Of a DNA stretch of 64,000 nucleotides, positions 38,898 to 46,660 are shown one piece after another. A program made the translations under genes and the position numbers. The stretch is taken from the NCBI GenBank assembly GCA_018650445.1, contig JABIFX010000244.1, positions 1 to 64,000 on the forward strand, in the 5' to 3' direction. The DNA is from Fidelibacterota bacterium (GTDB lineage: Bacteria > Fidelibacterota > UBA8477 > JABMPR01). Below the pieces are notes generated by a model. It searched no databases, had not been told where the DNA came from, and saw nothing but the letters and a program-made list of their open reading frames with translations. Position 1 is the stretch's first letter; every line of letters begins with the position of its first letter.

Positions 38898-40153
38898 TGT
38901 GGTTGAAACAATTATTAGGAATATTTCTACTGGTGGGTACGCTGTGTTCACAAAAGATTTTGATCCCAATGGACGAAACCCAAACCGATCATCTCAAAGC
39001 GTATGGCGTCGCTTTTTGGGTTCTGGAGCGCGATATCGACATCGAATGGTTGTTGAATTATCGTGGCGGGAGTTTTCTTATCGATAATTATTCAGATATC
39101 GTTCGAGAATTGAGATTAAGGGATGTGAAATTTGAGACAGCCCCCCCTGGCGCCGAGATTAATATTTATGCAACTATTGAAGCCAATAATATGGATATTG
39201 TCCTCCTGGAAAAGGCACCAAAGGTTGCCGTTTATTCACCACCTGGGAAACAGCCTTGGGATGATGCAGTCACATTAGCACTGGAATATGCTGAAGTTGA
39301 ATATGAGGTGATCTGGGATGCCGAGGTTCTGGATGGGAAACTCAGTGATTATGACTGGCTGCACCTGCACCATGAAGATTTTACAGGGCAGTATGGAAAA
39401 TTCTATCGCAATTATCGTAATGCTGCCTGGTACCGAAAACAACAAATTGAATATGAAGCTTTTGCCACTCTGAGAGGCTACTCCAGTGTCTCTGAGGAGA
39501 AAAAAGCGGTTGCTCGAAGAATTCGGGACTATGTGTTCAATGGAGGTTTTCTGTTTGCCATGTGTAGTGCGACGGATGCCCTGGACATAGCTTTATCTGC
39601 AGAGGGAGTGGATATAGTAGCTACACCTTATGATCATGATCCAGTTGATCCTCATGCTCAGTCTAAACTGGCATTTGGGAAAACCATGGCGTTTGAGAAT
39701 TATCAACTGATTACCGATCCCATGGTATATGAGTATAGTAATATTGATGAACCACCCAGCGATCGACCACGAACTAGAGGAGCTGAGGCTGACTATTTCA
39801 CCCTCTTTGAGTTCTCTGCAAAATGGGATCCTGTACCCACCATGCTCACCCAGAATCATGTCGCTGTGATTAAAGGCTTCATGGGGCAAACAACAGGTTT
39901 TCGAAGATCCACGATTAAAAAGCATGTGGTGGTTATGGGTGATGTCCCGGGCCAGGAACAGGTAAAATACATCCACGGGGCTCTGGGAAAGGGAACCTTC
40001 ACTTTTCTTGGTGGTCATGATCCAGAAGACTATCAACACTTTGTGGGGGATCCTCCAACACAGCTATCCTTGCATCGGAATTCACCGGGTTATCGATTAA
40101 TCCTCAATAATATCCTTTTTCCAGCAGCCAAGAAGAAGGAACGCAAAACCTAG
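38894..40153 (+). CDS. 'asparagine synthetase B-like' secreted protein (ThuA-like fold)
   Basis: Signal peptide (MWLKQLLGIFLLVGTLCSQ), then a 390-residue family often labelled asparagine synthetase B in FCB genomes. I see no Asn-synthetase motifs. The sequence instead shows VAVYSPPGKQPWDDAVTLALEYAEV and DYVFNGGFLFAMCSATDALDIAL, which resemble class I amidotransferase/ThuA-like Rossmann strands with a Cys after the elbow. LKAYGVAFWVLERDIDIEWLLNYRGGSFL is the family's N-terminal signature. Its operon position after DUF4159 and TPR genes is typical in relatives, and the function is unknown. Confidence 0.72.
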   Translation: MMWLKQLLGIFLLVGTLCSQKILIPMDETQTDHLKAYGVAFWVLERDIDIEWLLNYRGGSFLIDNYSDIVRELRLRDVKFETAPPGAEINIYATIEANNMDIVLLEKAPKVAVYSPPGKQPWDDAVTLALEYAEVEYEVIWDAEVLDGKLSDYDWLHLHHEDFTGQYGKFYRNYRNAAWYRKQQIEYEAFATLRGYSSVSEEKKAVARRIRDYVFNGGFLFAMCSATDALDIALSAEGVDIVATPYDHDPVDPHAQSKLAFGKTMAFENYQLITDPMVYEYSNIDEPPSDRPRTRGAEADYFTLFEFSAKWDPVPTMLTQNHVAVIKGFMGQTTGFRRSTIKKHVVVMGDVPGQEQVKYIHGALGKGTFTFLGGHDPEDYQHFVGDPPTQLSLHRNSPGYRLILNNILFPAAKKKERKT

Positions 40154-40219
40154 GTCCATCCCATCCAATTCACATAGTACTTTGTATTTTTAACAGGAGG
40201 TGTAGTTTTTAAGCCAGAC

Positions 40220-40876
40220 ATGAAAACGTTTATCGGATTTATTATTACACTCGTTTGCTTAAGTGTCCAGGCACAGGACTCAAGCTATAGCTATGCAGGT
40301 TGGGGCAAACCCGGGTCAGGGCAGGCCGTACCTTTGAAGGTCTTGAAAGATAAATCATTTACTCAGGTTATCCTCACTGATGAAAACCCGGTATTAATCA
40401 AACGATTCGACGAAAAGCATGCTCTCCATGAACACATAGAGAATGAATATGATGAATATGGAAATCATCTATCCAGCAAACTGTTTGATGCCACAGGACG
40501 TCTCCGAGAGGAAAGCAAATTCCAGAATGACCCCACTGAGATGGCTCTATTCCGGACTATTTTCGGCAACACTTTTGTCCCTGCCAATTCTAATTTTATG
40601 ATTCGCAGGGAATACAACGAATTTGAACGCGAAACAGGTTATTTCATCGTAGGCGTGATGGGACAAACACTTTTCTCCCGAGTTACTCTGTATCGGGAAG
40701 ATCGACGCAAAGATCATGAAATCCTCAGAGATGATCTGGCAGACAAAATTCTAACTGAGCGTCGCTACAAATACATTGATTCTGAGAATCGTACCGTGCT
40801 GGCAGAGTTTGACGGCACAGGCAAGATGGTGCAGCGAGTAGTGCTCTTTGATCACCATGATATTATCCAGGAATAA
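40220..40876 (+). CDS. secreted protein of unknown family
   Basis: Signal peptide MKTFIGFIITLVCLSVQAQ, then a charged domain with YDEYGNHLSSKLFDATGRLREE. This resembles the YD-type repeats of the lipoprotein at 17328. No family recognised. AGGAGG lies about 22 nt upstream of the ATG, farther than usual, so the start is somewhat uncertain. The stop (TAA) abuts the coding region of the RMD-like TPR gene. Confidence 0.6.
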   Translation: MKTFIGFIITLVCLSVQAQDSSYSYAGWGKPGSGQAVPLKVLKDKSFTQVILTDENPVLIKRFDEKHALHEHIENEYDEYGNHLSSKLFDATGRLREESKFQNDPTEMALFRTIFGNTFVPANSNFMIRREYNEFERETGYFIVGVMGQTLFSRVTLYREDRRKDHEILRDDLADKILTERRYKYIDSENRTVLAEFDGTGKMVQRVVLFDHHDIIQE

Positions 40877-40893
40877 TGAATAAGGAGGATAGT

Positions 40894-41679
40894 GTGATAA
40901 GAAGTATTTCAATATTGTTGATCCTGAGTTTGGCCGTGTTTGGTGTCGCCCAGGATGCTGTAGAAGACACTGAAGTTCTAGTAGATCCCATTGCTGACTT
41001 GCTGATGCAGGCAGAAGTTGCTCACGATGCTAAGGATTTCGAAGCCACCATGAAGCTCCTCGAAGCAGCTGAGCAGCTCGATGGTCAAAATGAAGAAGTA
41101 TTGTGGAAGATCAGTCGCGGATTTTTTGATTTTGCTGATCGTAAACCCAACGATGCTGAATATAAAAAACAGTACATCTATGATGGTAGGACCTATGCAG
41201 AAAAAGCACTTGCCCTGAATGATAAGAGTGCTGGTGGACATAAATGGTATGCCATTCATCATGGTCAGATTGGTGAAGCCGAAGGCACCGAACAGAAAAT
41301 TAAAAATTCCTATGGTATGCGAGATCATACCCTGTTGGCAATCAAGTATGATCCTTCAAATGCTGGGAATTACCATGTCATGGGTCGCTGGCATTATGCC
41401 CTGTCCGACTTATCATGGATTGAACGCCAGATTGCCAGTATAATTTACGCCACACCCCCAGAAGCTTCATTTGAGGAAGCCCTGGAATTTTTTAAGAAAG
41501 CTCATGATCTGGATAAAAAAGATATCCGCAATATGCTTTACATCGGATACTGTTACGATGAGCTTGACGATGAAAAAGCCGCTGCTGATTGGCTCAATAT
41601 GGCTATCAATACCAATGCATCAAGTGAAAGCGATCGTGGTTTGCAAGCGGAGGCCAAAAAAGCTCTAAACGATCTATAA
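40894..41679 (+). CDS. TPR protein resembling eukaryotic RMD/FAM82 family
   Basis: A signal peptide (MIRSISILLILSLAVFGVAQ) precedes TPR-like helices. Segments WYAIHHGQIGEAEGTEQKIKNSY, AIKYDPSNAGNYHVMGRWHYAL, LSWIERQIASIIYATPPEASFEEALEFFKKA and MLYIGYCYDELDDEKAAADWLNMAI follow the pattern of regulator-of-microtubule-dynamics (RMDN) proteins. In those proteins TPRs bind microtubules or membranes, but the bacterial role is unknown. The track starts at 40876; TAAGGAGGATA is placed 5 nt before the GTG at 40894, so I use the GTG. Confidence 0.72.
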   Translation: MIRSISILLILSLAVFGVAQDAVEDTEVLVDPIADLLMQAEVAHDAKDFEATMKLLEAAEQLDGQNEEVLWKISRGFFDFADRKPNDAEYKKQYIYDGRTYAEKALALNDKSAGGHKWYAIHHGQIGEAEGTEQKIKNSYGMRDHTLLAIKYDPSNAGNYHVMGRWHYALSDLSWIERQIASIIYATPPEASFEEALEFFKKAHDLDKKDIRNMLYIGYCYDELDDEKAAADWLNMAINTNASSESDRGLQAEAKKALNDL

Positions 41680-41691
41680 AAACATTTTGAA

Positions 41692-41724
41692 AAGGGCACT
41701 CCCTGTGAGTGCCCTTCTTTTTTT
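41692..41724 (+). terminator. rho-independent terminator after the TPR gene
   Basis: AAGGGCACTC and GAGTGCCCTT form a perfect 10-bp stem with a 5-nt loop, then CTTTTTTT. It lies 12 nt after the stop at 41679 and ends the 40.2-41.7 kb unit. Confidence 0.9.
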
Positions 41725-41740
41725 GAAGTAAGGAAGTTCC

Positions 41741-42670
41741 ATGATTACCCCTGATCCTATTCAGCCCGGTGCCACTTTTGCCGTAATCTCACCAGCCTCA
41801 ACCCCAAAAGCTGAAAGGCTTGACCGTGGGCTGGACTATCTCCGTTCCAGGGGATTCAAAATCAAAGAAGGTCCCAACCTCCGCGGTAAGAATAAGTATC
41901 TTGCTGGACATGGTCCTGAACAGCTGGCTGATATCCACTGGGCCTTTGAGGATGATGAAATTGATGCTATCATTTGTAGCAGGGGAGGCTATGGCACCCC
42001 GCGCTTTCTTGATGACCTGAACTATGAACTCATTGCTCGGCATCCCAAGTTTTTCATTGGTTATTCTGATATAACCGCTTTGCAATGCGCGCTCGCAGTG
42101 GAGACAGGGCTGGTAGGAATATCTGGTGTGATGGCAGCAGTTGAAATGGCCGCTGAAGAAGGTATTGATCCCTATACTGAACAGGTCTTTTGGGATTTGA
42201 TCAGTAAGCCAATGCCAGGACAGGTTCTTAAAAACCCCGGTGATATGCCCCATTCAATTCTATCCGAGGGACTGGGTGAGGGAACCCTGGTAGGTGGTTG
42301 CTTGTCATTGTTCAACAATCTCATGGGAACCCCATATTTTCCAGATGTAGCAGGTGGCATCATGGTTCTGGAAGATATTGGCGAGAATGTACAACATCTG
42401 GATCGCATGCTCAGTCAATTCAAAATGGCTGGCTTTTTCCACGGGGAAGATCGAATTAACGGACTCATGTTGGGTCAGTTTATTGATACCTGGGAAAATA
42501 GTGATGATGATGATTTTCTTCTGGAGGAACTTGTCCAGGATATTATCGGCGAAGTAGACTTTCCCATCGTGTCAGATATGGCCTATGGGCACGGGATGCG
42601 CAAAATGACCCTGCCGCTGGGTGCCAATGTAAAATTGAATGGAAATGATGGGAGCCTGACACTATTATGA
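41741..42670 (+). CDS. ldcA: S66 family muramoyltetrapeptide LD-carboxypeptidase
   Basis: Releases the terminal D-Ala from muropeptide tetrapeptides in murein recycling. The LdcA fold shows the nucleophile-type motif GYSDITALQCAL with Ser near residue 107. Nearby SRGGYGTPRFLDDL, the pocket GGCLSLFNNLMGTPY, MVLEDIGENVQHLDRML and a C-terminal His in YGHGMRKMTLPLG complete the pattern. The length of 309 residues is normal. There is no signal peptide, so it is cytosolic. AAGGAAG precedes the ATG, and the stop overlaps the next gene (ATGA). Confidence 0.93.
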   Translation: MITPDPIQPGATFAVISPASTPKAERLDRGLDYLRSRGFKIKEGPNLRGKNKYLAGHGPEQLADIHWAFEDDEIDAIICSRGGYGTPRFLDDLNYELIARHPKFFIGYSDITALQCALAVETGLVGISGVMAAVEMAAEEGIDPYTEQVFWDLISKPMPGQVLKNPGDMPHSILSEGLGEGTLVGGCLSLFNNLMGTPYFPDVAGGIMVLEDIGENVQHLDRMLSQFKMAGFFHGEDRINGLMLGQFIDTWENSDDDDFLLEELVQDIIGEVDFPIVSDMAYGHGMRKMTLPLGANVKLNGNDGSLTLL

Positions 42671-43296
42671 TAATCGAGTGGACAGAATGGCTAGGATATA
42701 TTGCCTCTGTTGTCGTGGCCGTATCGCTGACCATGACAAACATCCGTCGTTTAAGATGGATAAATATGGTTGGCGCCATAGCTTTTACCATTTATGGAGC
42801 AATCCTGCAACTATATCCGATTTTGGTCGTGAATGGCTTTATCGTCGGCGTGAATATCTACTATCTCGTGCGGATTGCCCTTACAAAGGAGCATTTCCAT
42901 CTCATTCCCATCTCCTGGGATACGAGTATATTTTTACCTCGTTTTATCGAATTTTATTTACATGATATACGAAAACATTTCCCTGATGTAGTTGTTGACG
43001 ATTTAAAACAATTCCGATCTGTATTTATTACCAGAAATGTGGTCCCCGTAGGCCTTTTTATTTATGAGCGACTGGAGCAAGGTATTATTCAAATTCATCT
43101 CGATTATGAAATACCCATGTATCGTGATTATGAAAGTGCGCGCTATTTTTTCCGGGAGTTCCGTGAAATGGTACAGGAAAAAGGATTTCATACTTATGTT
43201 GCCTATTGCAACGTGCCTGTTCATCAGCGTTACTTGCGGCGCATGAAATTCACTGAGGATACCAGCGAACCCGGTCGATTCATTCGTAAAATGTAG
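42667..43296 (+). CDS. YgjV-like membrane segment fused to a GNAT-like domain
   Basis: The first 70 residues have three helices: LGYIASVVVAVSLTMTNIRRLRWIN, then GAIAFTIYGAILQ, then YPILVVNGFIVGVNIYYL. This is the pattern of YgjV-type inner-membrane proteins. Residues 75-209 form a soluble domain (HIDIRKHFPD-like helix, FITRNVVPVGLFIYERLEQGI, YESARYFFREFREMVQEKG, PVHQRYLRRMKF) with a GNAT-like shape but no clear acetyl-CoA loop. It overlaps ldcA by 4 nt, so it is likely linked to the murein-recycling step. The C-terminal fold is inference. Confidence 0.65.
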   Translation: MIIEWTEWLGYIASVVVAVSLTMTNIRRLRWINMVGAIAFTIYGAILQLYPILVVNGFIVGVNIYYLVRIALTKEHFHLIPISWDTSIFLPRFIEFYLHDIRKHFPDVVVDDLKQFRSVFITRNVVPVGLFIYERLEQGIIQIHLDYEIPMYRDYESARYFFREFREMVQEKGFHTYVAYCNVPVHQRYLRRMKFTEDTSEPGRFIRKM

Positions 43297-43323
43297 ATTA
43301 ACTAATTAACATAGGAGAAACGC

Positions 43324-43980
43324 ATGTTTCATAAAATCGTCTGTCTCACTATAATACTCAGTACATTCATCACAGCTCAAAATTTTCAGCTTCACTATGA
43401 AGCATCTGGTGATAGGGAGTACTTTGTTACCACCCTTGAGATGTTTAAACCAGACCAATACGGTTCCACTTTCTGGTTTGTAGATATGGAATACGCAGCT
43501 CCAGGTGTTAGAGGTGTCTCACTCTCATACTGGGAAATTGCCAGAGCTTTCACGCTACCGATTAATAACCTTTCCGCTACCGTACAGTATAATGATGGTG
43601 TGGCTAACTTTGGCTCGCTGGGTCAAGTTTGGCTTGCAGGAATCAATTACTATCTAGACCTGGGTTTTATTGCGATGCCAATCGATATTCTCTATCGTGC
43701 CTCCCAGGGAGCAGATTCACCTGATTTTCAGCTGACCACAACCTGGTTTGTACCCCTCATGGATGGGAATATTGAATTTTCGGGATTTATTGATGTCTTT
43801 TCGCAAGATGAATTTGGAACAGATGATAAGCAAATAGTGGTTCTGAGCGAACCTCAAATCTGGTATAATGCTAACGAGCATCTTTCCATCGGAGGTGAAG
43901 TGGAGATCAGTAATAATTTTGTTTTTGGGGCAGATGGAGTTCAGGCACTTCCTACCCTTGGTTTACGCTGGACCTTTTAA
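43324..43980 (+). CDS. DUF5020-like outer-membrane protein
   Basis: Signal peptide ending ITAQ, then a 200-residue barrel pattern: alternating FQLHYEASGDREYFVTTLEMF, STFWFVDMEY and ANFGSLGQVWLAGINYYL. The C-terminal strand LPTLGLRWTF ends in Phe, the outer-membrane assembly signal. Family DUF5020 resembles nucleoside-specific (Tsx-like) channels. AGGAGAAACGC is well placed before the ATG. Downstream of ldcA and the YgjV-like gene, it might pass muropeptides or nucleosides, but that is speculation. Confidence 0.78.
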   Translation: MFHKIVCLTIILSTFITAQNFQLHYEASGDREYFVTTLEMFKPDQYGSTFWFVDMEYAAPGVRGVSLSYWEIARAFTLPINNLSATVQYNDGVANFGSLGQVWLAGINYYLDLGFIAMPIDILYRASQGADSPDFQLTTTWFVPLMDGNIEFSGFIDVFSQDEFGTDDKQIVVLSEPQIWYNANEHLSIGGEVEISNNFVFGADGVQALPTLGLRWTF

Positions 43981-44005
43981 ACTAAGTTTAAATTAAGTTT
44001 GATTG

Positions 44006-44038
44006 AAAGAGTCGAATTTTATCGGCTCTTTTTATTTA
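44006..44038 (+). terminator. terminator after the DUF5020 gene
   Basis: AAAGAGTCGA and TCGGCTCTTT pair over 10 bp (one G-U) with a 6-nt loop, followed by TTATTT. It lies between the convergent DUF5020 and amidohydrolase-like genes. Confidence 0.8.
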
Positions 44039-44051
44039 AAGAGGTTTTGGT

Positions 44052-45221
44052 TCAGGATACCTGACGAAGTTGTTCGTTGGTAAACAGAATGATATCGTAG
44101 GGATCAGAAATAGTGGTGGTAGAGGGAATGGAAAAAATCTTGGCATCCTTCCCCGTCTCAATACTTCCGATTTTATCAACCAGACCAAGCGCTTTGGCTC
44201 CATTGAGAGTTGCCATCTTAATTATTTCTTCAGGTCGGAAACCATATTCAGCTGAAGCGGATCTCATCTCAGCTCGAATATCCATATGCTCTGCAAAAGT
44301 GCCCAGACAAATATTAAAACCCTTATTCTGTATCAATTGACCAGGTGCAGTCCCTAGCTCCCATTGACGATCGAAACGTGGATGTAGGCACATATGGAAA
44401 ACCTCAGATCGGGCTTTGAGCAGATCCAATTCATCCTCTTCCAGCATGATTACTTGACTTAAAATGGTTTCTTTGGCAGCGAAGGCGTTATTCACAAAAT
44501 ATCTGAGTGGAGAAGTGCGTGGTGGTTGCCATCTGTAGTCCATATCCGCTTTACCCAGGAGATATTGATATATGCGGCCCTGTCCCTTTAGGAAAAAGAT
44601 ATCCTCCTCTTTCATAAAGGACATGGGCAAGGCAGTACGTTCTTCGGATCGGGATATTTGCCTGAAAACTTCTGGTCCCAGATTAAATAAAAATTCCCCG
44701 GCGTGATGGAAGCGGGTTAAAGCAGTGTTGGTAAATTGACCTCGATTACTCCAGATTTCAAAGGCATTACCATCCCGAAAACCATGTAACATTTCAAAAA
44801 CGACTGAATAGAGTCCTGAATTCTCGAGGTGCTGACTGATTTCAGGGTGCCTCGTACGGATACCAATGGCGGCGGTTCCATAGTCATAACCTCGCTTGAT
44901 GGCGCTGAGAAGTTCGCTTTCCACTTCAAGTTTTGAACTAAGCCGCGAAGCATTTTTGCCTGAATGAAGCCAATTCAAAAAAGAACCTCGAGGTGTTGAT
45001 TGTGGATCGGCTACAGGGTAATCCGGGTGGAATAGGGCATTCACCAGAGAAGGACAAACTACAGAATGACCAAGATCATGAGCCAGCTTCTTATCTCCAG
45101 TAAAATCGCTCTGTTTACCAACAGCGATAATTTTTCCATCAGCGATGGAGATATAGCCGTCTCGGATAGGCTCAGAGACAATGGGGAGTATCCATTCAGC
45201 AAAAAAAGTACGTTTAACCAT
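44052..45221 (-). CDS. degenerate amidohydrolase-superfamily protein (likely non-catalytic)
   Basis: The fold and length (389 residues) match the ATZ/TRZ and aminofutalosine-deaminase-like amidohydrolases: N-terminal composite sandwich, then the NALFHPDYP segment, and the C-terminal ATLNGAKALGLVDKIGSIETGKDA signature. The metal ligands are mostly missing. The usual N-A-H-x-H is N-A-L-F-H at residues 61-65, the usual LLAHxxHL is ILSQVIML, and the usual LGTDxxxS is LGTFAEHMD. The DNA at 44281-44310 confirms F in the last. It is intact as an ORF, so it looks like a pseudoenzyme, not a pseudogene. It is head-to-head with chorismate mutase. Confidence 0.8.
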   Translation of the reverse strand: MVKRTFFAEWILPIVSEPIRDGYISIADGKIIAVGKQSDFTGDKKLAHDLGHSVVCPSLVNALFHPDYPVADPQSTPRGSFLNWLHSGKNASRLSSKLEVESELLSAIKRGYDYGTAAIGIRTRHPEISQHLENSGLYSVVFEMLHGFRDGNAFEIWSNRGQFTNTALTRFHHAGEFLFNLGPEVFRQISRSEERTALPMSFMKEEDIFFLKGQGRIYQYLLGKADMDYRWQPPRTSPLRYFVNNAFAAKETILSQVIMLEEDELDLLKARSEVFHMCLHPRFDRQWELGTAPGQLIQNKGFNICLGTFAEHMDIRAEMRSASAEYGFRPEEIIKMATLNGAKALGLVDKIGSIETGKDAKIFSIPSTTTISDPYDIILFTNEQLRQVS

Positions 45222-45309
45222 GGTTACAATGTAATTAGGATTTATGAATTACGAATTAGGAATTGAAAATGAGTCTCGGCTAGTGAGCTTTTCGTCTATA
45301 TTAGCATCC

Positions 45310-45582
45310 ATGACACAGAAAATATCCGAACATCGGAAAAAAATAGATGACCTCGATTTAAAAATATTGAATCTGATTCAGGACAGAATCGACCAGGCTA
45401 TTATTATTAGAGGCCTAAAAACGGAGCAAGACATTCCTTTATTTACGCCTGAGCGGGAAAAAGATTTGATAAATCGACTCATTGAAAAATCAGCCGGACA
45501 ACTTCCAGCTGAAGTGATCGAAGATATCTGGGAAACTATTATCAAGGGAGGAAAGCGGACAGGGGACAGCCAATCACCTTGA
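45310..45582 (+). CDS. chorismate mutase (AroQ-type) domain protein
   Basis: Catalyses chorismate to prephenate in Phe/Tyr synthesis. The AroQ helix pattern is present: HRKKIDDLDLKILNLIQDR, then GLKTEQDIPLFTPEREKDLINRL, which holds the conserved Lys and Arg-Glu, then the last helix AEVIEDIWETII. The track start at 45244 adds residues unlike the family and lies in an A/T-rich repeat-like stretch; the ATG at 45310 gives the usual 90-residue enzyme. No prephenate dehydratase or dehydrogenase is fused. No Shine-Dalgarno is evident. Confidence 0.85.
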   Translation: MTQKISEHRKKIDDLDLKILNLIQDRIDQAIIIRGLKTEQDIPLFTPEREKDLINRLIEKSAGQLPAEVIEDIWETIIKGGKRTGDSQSP

Positions 45583-45608
45583 CAATACTTGCGAAAGTAC
45601 GCTATTCT
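45579..45608 (+). promoter_or_regulatory. sigma70-type promoter for mdh
   Basis: TTGACA and TATTCT with 18-nt spacing lie at the end of the chorismate mutase gene. The expected transcription start is about 45615, giving a leader of about 60 nt to the mdh ATG. Confidence 0.6.
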
Positions 45609-45673
45609 GGCATAAGAATTGAACCATTTTAACAATCAAGAATTTATTTCTAACCTGTCATAAGGAGTTGCAA

Positions 45674-46609
45674 ATGAGTAGAAAAAAAATATCACTTATC
45701 GGTGGTGGACAGATCGGCCAGATTTTGGCACTTATCTCTGCCCAGAAACAATTGGGTGATGTTGTTATTTTAGATATCCCTGACTTTGAAGGATCGGTTA
45801 AGGGAAAAGCCCTGGATCTAATGGAAATGCGTCCCCTGGAAGGCTATGATGTCAATATTACTGGAACCAGTGATTATGCAGATATAGCTGATTCAGATGT
45901 GATTATTATTACTGCAGGCGTCCCTCGCAAGCCAGGTATGTCTCGCGATGATTTGCTGGGAATCAATCTTAAAATCATTTCGAATGTCGCTGAGAATGTT
46001 AAAAAATATGCCCCCAATGCATTTGTGATTGTTGTATCCAACCCCTTGGATGCCATTGTCTACGCATTTTACAAAGTCTCCGGTTTTTCAAAGAATAAAA
46101 TTATTGGTATGGCTGGCGCATTAGACTCCTCACGCTTCAAAGCTTTTATTGCTATGGAAACTGGTTACTCAACACAGGATGTCTCCTGCCTCGTTCTTGG
46201 TGGACATGGTGATACCATGGTTCCCCTGACTCGTCTGGCAACGGTGGGTGGTGTTCCGGTAACAGAATTATTGGATGCCGAGACTTTGGAAGCTATTGAA
46301 AAACGAACCAGAATGGCCGGTGGTGAGATTGTCAAGCTGCTGGGCAACGGCTCCGCATTCTTTAGCCCCGCTCAGTCTGCCATCGAAATGGCTGAATCCT
46401 ACATATTGGACAAAAAACGTGTCATCCCAAGCGCAGCATTGTGCGAGGGTGAATACGATATTGATGGCTTATTTATCGGTGTTCCCTGTGTTATTGGCGC
46501 AGGCGGAATCGAAAAAGTTATCGAAGTCAAACTGAATGATAATGAAAAAGCAGCTCTTAAAGTAACTGCTGAACATGTCTCAAGTGTGGTTGCTGAAACT
46601 AAACTCTAG
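45674..46609 (+). CDS. mdh: malate dehydrogenase (LDH-like type)
   Basis: NAD-dependent oxidation of malate in the TCA cycle. Rossmann motif GGGQIGQI near residue 11, the active-site loop GVPRKPGMSRDDLL, NPLDAIVYAFYKVSGF, and the catalytic His motif LGGHGDTMVPL near 175. The length of 311 residues fits the LDH-like MDH group of the FCB and other phyla. The track starts at a TTG at 45668; the ATG at 45674 has AAGGAG 6 nt upstream. A strong promoter candidate and a strong hairpin flank it. Confidence 0.95.
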   Translation: MSRKKISLIGGGQIGQILALISAQKQLGDVVILDIPDFEGSVKGKALDLMEMRPLEGYDVNITGTSDYADIADSDVIIITAGVPRKPGMSRDDLLGINLKIISNVAENVKKYAPNAFVIVVSNPLDAIVYAFYKVSGFSKNKIIGMAGALDSSRFKAFIAMETGYSTQDVSCLVLGGHGDTMVPLTRLATVGGVPVTELLDAETLEAIEKRTRMAGGEIVKLLGNGSAFFSPAQSAIEMAESYILDKKRVIPSAALCEGEYDIDGLFIGVPCVIGAGGIEKVIEVKLNDNEKAALKVTAEHVSSVVAETKL

Positions 46610-46623
46610 ACATCTGACTATAT

Positions 46624-46660
46624 GGGAAAAGGGAGTGCAACCGCGCTCCCTTTTCCATTT
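46624..46660 (+). terminator. hairpin terminator after mdh, inside the next gene's start region
   Basis: GGAAAAGGGAG and CTCCCTTTTCC pair perfectly over 11 bp, extended by one G-U and one G-C pair, loop CAACCG, then ATTTATAT. The tail is weak in T. The hairpin contains the GTG proposed as the start of the downstream lipoprotein. Confidence 0.75.

Noticed and set aside
45230-45265. AATTAGGATTTATGAATTACGAATTAGGAATT as a mobile element end
   Set aside because: It is a short A/T-rich imperfect repeat with no second end; too weak to call.
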